A stretch of DNA of 64,000 nucleotides from Leptasterias polaris (lineage: Eukaryota > Echinodermata > Asteroidea > Forcipulatida > Asteriidae): contig JAZGTN010000035.1 of assembly GCA_037783415.1 (NCBI GenBank), positions 930,001-994,000 of the forward strand, given 5' to 3'. The notes beneath the pieces were generated by a model. The model was not told where the DNA came from, did no database searches, and saw nothing but the letters and a program-made list of their open reading frames with translations. This document shows positions 49,401 through 61,400 of the stretch, in pieces (position 1 is the first letter of the stretch; each line of letters opens with the position of its first letter). Made by a program: the position numbers and the translations under genes.

Positions 49401-52400
49401 TTATTTTCTTTTTCTTTCAATTTCTCTGTTTTTTTCAATACTACTTGTATTTAATTACTTAACTCCTCGAGTCGGGCTACATCCCGTAGCCTTACATCTC
49501 TCAGAATCATTGCGGGTTCCCCAAAGCGCCGCCTTCTGTAACAGATCTACCCTCAAATTTGACCCTATGTCATCTAGATGTTTCCCCGGTGCTTTCGGAA
49601 TAGTGCCAAATGCTCCAACCACCACAGAGACTACTTTCTCTTTCACCTGCCAAATCTTACCAAGTTCCCTACCCAGGTCTTTGAATGATTGTACTGCTGA
49701 TCAGCTCAATGCGCACATATGCAAATACAGGATCTGATAATGTATGGGGGCTCCAAAGTTGCAAGACGATTGTTGCAATCGACGCCTTTTTTAGTACAAG
49801 GCAAATAATGACAGTAATTATGGTTTGTAACTTAATAATTATTTGCAACATATTTACGCAATAGAGCTACATTATTACTGCTAGTCGACCTAATCAGGAA
49901 GAGGTGACTGGGGTTATTTTATTAGGTTAGAGGGGCATGCATGCATACGTCAGCCCATCCCGGTGCCTCTGGGATCGAGCGAAACTGTGAAGATGCATTC
50001 ACTAAATGTTATCATACTGCAGGCTGGCGTATTCTATTAGACAGTGGAGGGGGGGGGGGGGGGGGGATAAATATAAATGTTCAAAAAGTTTGATGAAGGA
50101 TAGTCAGTTCTGTGTTTTTCTTACTGAAAGCAAAGTTTGGTCATAGACTACATGTAGTTCTTGAATGTTGAAATTGATTGCCATCTAAAAATTCTGTCTA
50201 AATTGTTTGGTTGGTAAGCAGTTTGTCAACAGCTAATTCTATTTTCTAAATTGTTTATTGTGTGACATGTAACCTTGCTGTTTATACTCGGCAAATGAAT
50301 GTCTCTAATTATTTCCTGTATCACAGGAAATTTGACAGGTACATGTATGTTGTTGACAGTATACAACCAGTGCTGCCGAACAATTCCAATTTATTACTCT
50401 AGCACTTCCCAATTAAAAAAAACCAAAAAACCACCCCAGTTTAAGTGCTTAGATCTAAGCCCATCTACCGCTCCTACATTCTGTCCCTCGTCGTCGTTGA
50501 TGATCATAGTCTGGGAGTAAATCTATCAGCTGACCTTGTCCGTTGCCATGGCAGCCAGCCAGGCTGTCTTTGTCAAAAATTGCGTTTTTGTCAGCAATCT
50601 CTTTGACTTCCTGTATGAAGAGAGTGTGGTCCTTTGCAGACCTAAATTGTTCTGTAATGTCCAGTCTCCTTTATTCCAAGCCCGTCGCGGCGGGGAATTC
50701 TGATTGATATTTGGCTGTCATACCTGACTTGATAAGTTAAAGCAAAAATGAAGCCTTGAAATATATTTTGTAAACAGGTTTCTCTCTGTTCTAATATTAA
50801 TAGTAATAAAAACAAAAACAATATGCAGTTCTTATTATATGTGCTTTAAGGTATGCAAAGCTATATTCGAACCAGAAAACAACACGGCAAACCCCTTCTC
50901 TTAATGATAGTACACTGGGTTCACTTTACAATTCATCCAAAGGATGAAGCAATAATGTTTAAGTGTCTTGCTGAAGGACACTAGTGTCAAGACCGGGACT
51001 GGAACCCACACTCTGTCAGTGAGACACACCAGAGTTTGAATCCTGTGTGCTTGACTGGTGTAAGTGTGATGTAATGCCTTTGTAAGCCACGCCCACTTCA
51101 CAAAAACTGGCTTCAACAATTACCAGAAGTCGCTAGGAAATGCAATGCCCTGTTCTTGTGTGATGTACATGTAGTTCCACTGTAAGCCACGCCCACTTCA
51201 CACAAACTGGCTCCATCCAACATGTCCAAAGCCAGCCTAATCCTTCCCAGTTGTTGATCACCTTTTAAAAGACGCAGACTAAAAGTAGAGTTTTGTGGAC
51301 GCTACAAATACACAGTCTGTACATAAAATACATTTGAAACCCAGTTTTGGTGCAATCGTCATACTTGGTTGGTCTGTTCATTGAAACATGAGGAATTCAG
51401 GCCTAGAGTTATATCTTTGAAAGGGCAAGGCCATTTAAATTTTGCAAAGGGCACATTGGGAAATCTTATTGTCTATGGTCAACTGCTGAAGGGCAGGCAT
51501 GCAACTCTTCCGCGGATCGGCGGATTTCCGCTTTTTATAAAATAGAATACCGCCGTTACCAAAAAAATCTAAGTAAAAAAAAAATCCCGCTGAAGGAAAC
51601 ATTGCTTATTGAAAAGAAATAAATGTTCAGGATTCTTAAAGTCTGGCTCCGCGGAGGTTTACACATACAAAAGCATTACACAGCCAGACACAAGTTCTCC
51701 TCGTACAGCATACCTTCTACACTATTTTTTGCACAGTCTGGCTCCGTAGTGTTTTTATTGCCATTTGTGTAAGGGGATGCGGCGGAAACCAGACGCTGTA
51801 AGAGTGCAAGTGAACCATGCGATTGATAGGTGTTTGCTCGAAAAATAACGATGGCGTTCACTAGGAAAGACATCGTTGATCGGTAATTTTCCGCTTTTTT
51901 TTCGGCTGAAGAGTTGCATATCTGTGAAGGGGCATGAAGGCCAAGACCAGGGCCGACAGTGGCCAAGGCCTCAGGTAGTTCCAGACCTGACTCTGGACAA
52001 ACTAATAGCTGGGCAGGTGGCATTATTGGATTGGCTAGACAATAGCCAGACCTTCTAAACTGGCTTTGGGATGCCAGTCAAAAGCAGAATTGTATAAAAC
52101 ACATTTTATACACCCCCCCCCCCCCCTCCCGTTTTATGATAGAATTGTCATACTACAATATTGGAGATTGGAATGAATTTATGGAGATTTAAAAAAACCA
52201 ATGCTGTGAAATCCCATCAAATTGAATCATAAATGCATAAATTTTATTAAATTTGTTTGTATTTATTGCCAATTGTTCACCTTTTTTCTTCTGATACAAA
52301 AATTGTAAATGGCTTCACGTCTTTCTCAAAGGAATGAAAACACATGCAATTGTAGGAGTGTAACCGAGATTTTAACAAATTTGTTTTTATAGTTAAAACA

Positions 52401-55400
52401 GTTTAATATTTTATAAAGTGTACACTGCTTCCAAAACATATTTAAAAGCAAAAAAATTGTTAAGTAGATGTCAATTTTGCATCGGGAATAAAGAAGTTTA
52501 TTCGGTTTTTGCCTGTTCACCAATGTTTAAAACAGATTTGTTTAGCATTATAAAAACACATTTCTTATGCCTAAGGGTTAATGTAACGTTTCAGTTTAAG
52601 GTCATCATCATTTTTGAACCCTTGTCGAACAGTAAATTTTGGGGGAAATATTCTCCTTCCCCGCCCCTTTTTTCTGTCTTGCTGCCCCCTCCCCATTGCC
52701 CCATCTCCTTAAGCATCTCCCTTCTCGGGTTGAGCCAAACACACGATCTTGTTTCAGGATCTTTTATTAATAGCACAATTGTGTATTGTGGGTAAATGAC
52801 ATTGTATTCCAGTCCAGGTCGTTTGATGCGAACAAAACATCGATCAATTTAACCCATATCCCCAAAGTAAACAGCATGGTAAACACTTGTGAATGGCGGC
52901 TTTGTAATGTGCACAGGAACAGACGGAGTATGGCTGTCGTCATCGCTCCGACCCCGCACCACACTAATGAAAATATATTTATCGGTTGCAGCGCTGCCAA
53001 TTTCCAATGTACGTGCCGTCGTACCTGTATGTGTAGTTGAATTTCATTAAATAAAGATTTTGTTACGCTGGCAGAAACAACATTTTTAAACAGATGTCAA
53101 ACATAATGTGTTGGTTTTTTTGTTACGATGTACATGTATGTCAATTGTCATTGGCAGTTGTGTACAAGCGGTAGATATGTACAGTTAAGAAGAATTTGTT
53201 TAATTGACAGGATTCTATACGGACCTGACGGAGAAAGATCATTACAAAGTCACACTTTCTTGTTAGATTTTACATAATTCTGTATTCAAACACTCTTTTT
53301 AATACTGTAGGGTTGTGACTTTTAAAGGTACATGTAGGGTCTGTAGATTGGTTTTTGTCAACACAATGCTGATTTAAAGGCAATGTACAATAAGTCACAT
53401 GTGAAAGTTTCAGCTGAATACAGTCTCTACTTGTTGGGAAAACTGCAAACAACTTCCAAATTAAACTAGATTAGCTTCTATTATTAACCTGATGAAACTG
53501 ACTGGAAAATGTTCGGCAAAGTCCCAGGTATCATGAATGGCCACTGCCAGACATTTTCAATGGTGGGGTGGGGTGGGGTGCCTGCCAGACACACCCAAAA
53601 GGCTTGTGAGGTATTGAAATGTCAATGTTTTGTCTTCTTCCTGGAATGGGTTGTTGCCTGTAAAATTGCCCTAAGTTAACGAAGATGAAACAATTCTTTT
53701 ATAGATCAACTTATTTTCTTTCAGTTTTCCGTGAATAAATACTTCTTGGAATAAAACCAGACAAGTGGTAAGCTTGGGCGATACCACGATATTATCGAAA
53801 ATCGCGATACAATTTTTTAAACGATTACGATATCGTGTCTGGTTTTTTTAATCGCAATATCGGCAACGCGGTTTCGATGAAGTATCGCGATGCATTTCCT
53901 AATCGAGCTGATATGAGCTGTTTAAAAACATAAAAAGGCACCGACCGCAACCGCAAGATTCCCTACTATTGATCCCCGACTGGGATTCTTCGAAAAAGCC
54001 GACATCAAACGGACGGTCTCATACAGACCAACATCAAACAAACGAAAACTGTGCGGTATTAACTCACGCACGTACATGTATAAAAACGTTCGTCTGACGT
54101 TTCCCGACCACGAGGTGATTTCTCACAAAGGGAATTTCCCTTGCCTTTTCGCTCCCACAGCTACACGCCATTCCTGCACCCCCTAACTATAAAGTTTACC
54201 ACGTTAGGAGCATGCAAGCACATCTGCGGGATCGAGGTGATGAATACTATGGCAGCGCTGTGAGAAGCACTACGTCATAATTATTCACACGATCGGCCAA
54301 TCGGAAAGCGGCCGGTCAGGAATCAGCCAATCAGCCTGTGCCAATTGCGTTCGTGGTGCTTCGGGTAACATGAAGAAATAAAAGCCTCTTTGCGCAATAT
54401 AAAACATACAACTTTGTTACAAAAGTGTAGATTTAAACAAATGGGTCTTTAAAGGTCCCTTGAAAATCAGAACAACTTAAAATTGACGAATCAGCTTGAC
54501 CAAAATGAACTGGTAAGTTATTCCATAATGATGGTCCGTTGACCATTTATTGTGGAAACAGTACATGTAGTTTGCGTCAGTAGGGATTTGTTAGCAATAC
54601 GAAGAGGACACACAGGAATTTATTTTTATGCAGGAAATCAGAAACATGCCCCCCCTCTCCCCTTAAATTATATCTTTGCCCCCTGCTTGCACCCCCCTCT
54701 CCCCAAAGAAAGTGTAGTTATTCCACTGTTTGCCAAGATGTAAAACATCAGAAATAAAAGTCTTGACATGCCTACATGCACCATGATGGAAGTAGGACTT
54801 TACCTTCTTGTATGTACATACATTGTACTGTACATAGACAATGTTCTTTGTAGCAAGCATTCATACGTCTGAAGAAAGATCCCCTTATAGGCCCATGGAG
54901 TGACCTTGCGTTGGGATGTCTTTATTTTAAAAGCCAATGAGATGACAATGCAACAAGAAGTTAATGAAGTTATTTGCACACTGGGCAAACATGTTTACCT
55001 TAAATGTGTGTGTGCACTATACCTTGTGTGTGTGGCATTGTTTGTTGCAAATGCAAGCAGAAAATAAATGACCTTTGCAAACCATGCAAACCTGGCCCAG
55101 TTTTATAATTGCCTATTATGTACAGTGTGTAGGCTACAATCAGAAAATATTTTCTTAGCAAATTTATCTACATGTACATGATTATTTTTCCCCCCCCAAC
55201 CCTTCAAAATCCAACCACATATTTTGTTGAGCTTGTTGGACTGAGGACAGCTTTTGGTCATGCTTTAATAATACATGTAATCATTAGTAATAATAGTGGC
55301 TTATTGTACAGTATAGCGCCCGAATCTGTCAATCAGTGACGCTCATGGCGCTCCAACATTATTACCCCTGGTCACTTGGCTGTTTATTTCATTCCTTAAA

Positions 55401-58400
55401 CCATCTCTTCCCCCAGCCTGTGCTGTAAAGCACCGAGCCAAATCAATCACAAGAACCATCTCTGCCCTCACAGGTACCCATTTACCCCTAGATGAAGAAA
55501 GGCAATCATAGTTATTGTAGGTGTCTTACTCAAGGACACAAGTGACATGACCGGGATTCGAACCCCACACCATGATGACTCAGCCACCAGAACTTGAGTC
55601 CGATGCTCTAAACCGCCTAGCCACGACACGCCATACATGCTTTCCATGCTTTACACTGGATCTGGCATACCATCAGTGTCTAACAGTTTTTGTGTAGAGT
55701 TACCATGATTTTTTAAAGATTTTGTTGGAGTGAGGAAGGATCAGAATAAATCACCTTGAGGGAGATAGGATTATTCAAAATTTACAGAGAACTAGTGAAA
55801 AAATAAAAATGCAAAACATGTACATGTTTGACTGGTAACTGGAGCCCAATTTCATGGACACCTCAGGTCCTTATGTAATTTCATCCACTGTGGTTTTGAA
55901 TGATAGATAATATCTGCCAGCCTGCGATATGATGTCATGGCGGTATTACAAATGCATCTAACAGTCGACCATGACCATGCCAGCCTGCAGTATGCTACCA
56001 TGTGGTGAACGCATCTATTATCAGCCACTGTGGTTTTGAAAACTATGCCAGCCTGCAATATGATATCGTGTATTAAATCCATCTACACAGGAGACAGTCA
56101 ACCCTCCTACTGTCTGACCATTCAATATCAGCCACTGCGGCTTTAAGTGGCGGATAGAGTATGCCATCCTGCCATGTGGTAGTGCACACATGCACAAAAT
56201 TAGTTCTGTGCACAGCTCTGTGCCACCAATGATGTAACCCATGCAGTCGAGTAGGTTAACAAATTCTCTTGAAATTTTACCAAGAGTAGGAAGTTTAAGG
56301 TGGGAAAAGCAGATTGCAGTTAGTTAGCCCATTGTTTATTTAATTTGGTTCCTATTAAGGGAATTCCTGAAGGAATTGAACCAAATTGTAAAAAAATGGT
56401 TTAATACTGGGTAAGAATTTATTTTTGTTTTTTATTTCATCTTTGATTTATTTAGATTGACTCCAGTGACATGAGTGACAACAAGGAAACCCCACCCACC
56501 AGAGACCCCACCCTTGAAGAGTTCACTGCCTCACTAGACAAGGCTGTGGCCGAGAGGGTAGCATCCCTCGTCGATGAGTATCTGAAGAAGAGCGAGAAGA
56601 TGGAAGATGACCTGAAGGAGAGACATCAGGAGGGTGAAAGAAGCTGCATCGATCTCAGCATATGGGACTTCACTGGCCAGTCTATGTACTATACATTACA
56701 TCAGGTGAGACATTAGATTCCCCAGGGGGGAGGGGGAGATGCTTTGGGAGGGGGGCATGGGGGAGGGGGGGATGCTTTGGGAGGGGGGCATGCTTTGGGA
56801 GGGGGGCATGCTTTGGGAGGGGGGCATGGGGGAGGGGCACATGGGGGAGGGGCACATGGGGGAGGGGCACATGGGGGAGGGGCACATGGGGGAGGGGCAC
56901 ATGGGGGAGGGGGAAGCAAGACAGAAGAAAGAGGATGACTTGGTCGCTGATCCTACCATCCAGCTTCCAGGAATGGACCTTCCCCGTGGTCAGTGGTGCC
57001 TCCTGAACGGTTCCGCACTGATGCTGGGCTACTCCGCATCTCTGCTGTGTGACTGTGGTGAACCCCAGACGATGCACCATATGATAGTCAACTGCATCGC
57101 AGTCCTTCATCAGACTGGAGACCTGGCCGTCAACTGGCTGAGACACTTCATTAAGAGATCAACATCACATACGACATCATCGAAGATATCTTCAGTAGGG
57201 GTGCAATCTGCTATAGAGTTGAGGGGTCAGGTTTAATACACCTTTATCATGCTGCCACCATCTTGGCCTTGCTCCCAGTACCCAACAGCAGTAATGAATG
57301 CTAACACTCATTGCACAAGAAAGGAACCAGACTATTTTTTTCTTCCAGCCTCGGTTTGTTTACAATAAGTTGGATTGGAGGAAAATTAATATGGCCACAC
57401 CATGATAAAGGTCTATTGGGAGGGATTAAGTGAGGAAACTCAGATTTCTGATCGTGCATCGTTTAAATATCTAACAAGGTGTGTCCAGCCGTCTGTATTT
57501 TAACTTGCGTTTCCGTTTGTCATCAGGTTTACCTGTCATCCAGAGCCATATACCTCTTGACCTTTGACCTCTCCAAGGACCTTGAGGCGCCAGTGGAGAC
57601 CCATTCCGATACATGTCATGAGCAGGTAGGTCATTATAGTACTTGGTTCTTATATAGCGCTTTATCAAAATGCTAATTACCTGTTCTTCAACAGGGTATG
57701 CACAGCTAAATTTTGAATTATGTGACGCGTTTATGTAGCACCTTCTAATGGTACATTAAACATGGAGTATACATGTACTTGTAAAAATAAGCTTTTATTG
57801 GGTACTTTTGAACTATTTTTTTTATCAAAGTGCCTTACACTATTATAAGGTTTTTGTTTTTTCATTGGGCCTTATGGCTAAACAAAAATTAAAACATGTT
57901 TAGCGTCCTGCCTTTTTGAAAAAAGGAAGGAAGATGTTTTGGGGGTTTTTTGGTTTGTTTTTTTCAAAAATGGCCGCCCGACTTATTTTTCAAGACAACC
58001 GGCCGGGCTATTTTTTGAGACGGTTGTCAGCATTTTTTTGGTGTGCTTTTTAGGTGTGTTAAAGTCTAAAAATACGATCTTATTTATTTTAATTTTTTTT
58101 TTTTTTGTCAGATATTGTTAAAAGGAAGCGGGCGGGGACGTTAAACATGTGTTGTTTTTTTATTTGGCCTAAGCAAAATTTTGTTTGGCCTTTTTTATAA
58201 TTCAAAGGAGTTGAATTATCTCAACTCCTTTTGAGTATGCAGCACCGGCAACCGAATGGATACTTAGAATTCTAATGGCTCTGATAATCACTCACTGCCC
58301 TCGCCGGTAGCGGATAAGATAATTAGCTCAGTTCTTGCTAAAAGGTTGTTAATTGCAATTTCATCCATAATTATAAAAAAGGCGTTTACTGAGAAATAAG

Positions 58401-61400
58401 TATCAATTAGAAGAAGAAAAAAAATCACACTCCACAAATAACTGTTTTTCTTAGAAGAGGAATGTTTTTTTGTTACCAGAAAAATTTACATTCTGAGAAC
58501 ATTCTCGCTCCATTTACCGGGAACTCCAAAATATGCAAAAGCGATTTTATGAAATCCATACAAACTGCTCTAATGACCTTGTAGTTCTGAGCCGACAAAA
58601 TGTACATACTCAGATTAATCTACCCAATAGACAGATAACGGTTGTCATTCTCCGTTTCTCAAATTGATTCTCCATCTGTTCGGCGGAAACAAAAATGACA
58701 AATGGTGGTGTTTAAATGGGGGGTGAACATTTCAGTTTCTCATATTGATTCCTCATCTGTTTGGCCCAAACAAAAATGACAAATGGTCACGTTGAAGCGG
58801 TGGAGTGACCATATCCTTTTTGTAGTCGCATCACAACCGCAAAATTCTGAGCTTACGATGCCCTGTAAAGTAAGTGATTCTTTGGGCCACAGAGTTAAAG
58901 GAGAAGACAATCAGTGTAGTTGAAATAGAAGCTGAGAACATTTTTACAACCAATTTGTATGATGAATGATGACTTTGAGATTTGTAAGGTAGACATGGCA
59001 GCATATCAGATGGAACTTAAAGGGGCTGTGTCATCATGATCAAAGCATGCCTGTAGCTGTACATGGAATTATCAACTCTCACCCAGTTACTACAAACATG
59101 CGCCCTCCCTCCATATTATATCTATGGAGAGTGCACGCTCTGATTTGATCATTACGACACAGCCCCTTTAACTATTCGGGATGTTTGAAGATATGTTCTA
59201 TGTCAAAAGTGATGATGCTATGCTTGTCGTAAGGATGAGGGGAAAACAAGTTAATGGCCGATTGTTTCAACCCTAGCAGAGTCTTTCTTTTGAGAAAAAC
59301 TCTGCTTGGATCAAAACGTTAGGCCATTAACTAATTTTGACATTGATACTATAGGTCCTTTTGGTTGGTACGCAGTTTGCATTAGCTTATTCTATTGTCT
59401 CACAAAATAAATGAAGATATCAATTAAAAAAACACAAGGGAAACTGACTAGGTATATTTTAAAATTATTTGGGGTTGAAAAAAAAAAAATAATTGATTAG
59501 AGCGGGGTTTGAACCAACGACCTCCGATTGAACGTGCCGGCGCTCAACCAACTGAGCTATTTAGCCTTAATCAACTCAAAATTAATGAGGTGCGCATCCG
59601 TTAAGTAATAATGTCATTTCGTAGACCCGAGAAACCTTGTTGAGTCATAAGCTGGATACGCTAGTTAATCTTCATCACCCACGCAAGCGAGGTCTTCATG
59701 GATCTCAAGGACTTTGTCCATTCTTGACGATATTACTCTACCTAGGTACAGGTCAGTGGTTTTACTCAATTCAATCAATTATACTTTGTTAACGAAAACA
59801 AAACAGGTGGAATGGAGTCAGGGCAAGTTCACTAACCTCAACTACCTAGACTTCTGGCTGAGATCTATCCACGCTCACACTGCTAAGAATACCTCCAACA
59901 CCCCTGATAACACCGCGCTGTCCCCGCCGATATTCATCGTCGGGACGCATAAGAATAGTCTCGGAGCAGATCCGGTGGAGCGCCAGAGAATGGTAAATAT
60001 ACTGATGAGATTTCACAAAGAGCTAAGATTGATCTTAACTGTGTATCAGCCGGCCTTAATTGGTAAGCAAAGCGAGATGTCACAATACAAATTACTATTG
60101 GTGATAATTGGCAACTCATGTTAAGATGAATCTTAGTGCTCTGTGAAATCAAGCCCTGGATATGCATAATGTAAAACACCCAAGAATAAGATACAAAAAC
60201 AGCCAAAAACAATACGAAATGAGATTTGTACATTCTAAAAAAGGAATTTTTGCATTATTATTATTACTATTATTCAGTATTATTTATACAGGGTAGCCCC
60301 ATCAGTATCAAAACACTGTTCTCCCTGGGGCCCTGTAGAAAAAGCAATACACAGAACAAGGGGGAAAAAACATGAAAGAACAAACCCCATATAAAGCAAC
60401 AACAGCAATCCAAACCACCAGGAACAAAAGCAGAGAAACCGAGCAAAAAATAGCAAGTTGGAAACAAATCAATGACTCCGTAAACGCCAGTACATAGAAG
60501 TGAAAGAAGTCAAGGTGGGCTCATTACGCAATCGCTCAGGTAAACCGTTCCACAAAAAGGAACCTTCGTAACAAAATTTGCACTGAAATTGTATCAAATA
60601 AAATGGCATTTTGTACTTTTTTAACGTGAGGTTAGAGAGTTGTGATTTTTGCCCACATTCATAAGGACTCTATTGGTAAATGAGTGCATCACCAAACTGA
60701 ATTCGCTTCTGTCTCTACCATGCAGAATAAGTTTTTTGAGAGTATCTCTTTCAGTACAATAAATCACTTTTTGAATTTTAAACGTTAAGATTGCAGATAA
60801 GTTCCGAGCGATCCGCACCTGTATCCAAGGCAAGCCTTACCAGTCACACGTTCTGCCGACAGACTTTGCCATCGAGAACTGCTCCGACGAGGCGGATGAA
60901 GAGGTATGCAGAAATAAACTCTTTGCAATCTTCAGAAACTTTATTTTCCTACACCTTGTACAGGGCTCGAATTTTGGAATAAAATCCACAAGACCGCAGG
61001 GCTTGTAGCTTAAAATGTTTACTGGACCATAATTTCTTTGTTAAAGATCAGAATCTAAATGAGACTTTCTGAATCCTGACACAGTTTACGTGCATTTTCT
61101 CTTTTTTGCAATAACGAGGCTGTATCAACATTTGTATGGTTAGTGTCGTGGCCGAGCGGATAAGAGCACCGGACTCAAGCTCTGGTGTTTCTGTTCAGCA
61201 GAGTGTGGGTTCGAGTCCCGGTCGTGACACTTGTGTCCTTATTAAGCAAGACACTTAACCATTATTGCTTCGTCCTTTGGATGGGACGTAAAGCTGTTGG
61301 TCCCGTGTGTTGTGTAATGCACGTAAAGAACCCAGTGCACTTATCGAAAAGAGAAGGGGTTCGCCCCGGTGTTCCTGGTTTGATCGGCTGCATATTGCGC

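Larger units (their letters stand above)
49371..56455 (+). other. Intron 4 of the NHR-Roc-COR gene, 7.1 kb
   Basis: It holds a LINE fragment, two family 1 SINEs, a copy of the CpG-rich module (54105-54330) and reversed 120 bp units (55890-56175). The stretches 50050-50920 and 51480-53770 contain poly-G/C runs and AT-rich DNA with no recognised gene. Confidence 0.6.

Noticed and set aside
56682..57236. Long open frames (154 and 165 residues) on both strands
   Set aside because: They come from the G-rich minisatellite, which is open in several frames. Only the LINE-like part after 56937 has protein-like conservation.
59500..59575. tRNA gene on the minus strand
   Set aside because: It has tRNA-like boxes, but the acceptor stem does not close and it shares downstream sequence with other repeat copies.
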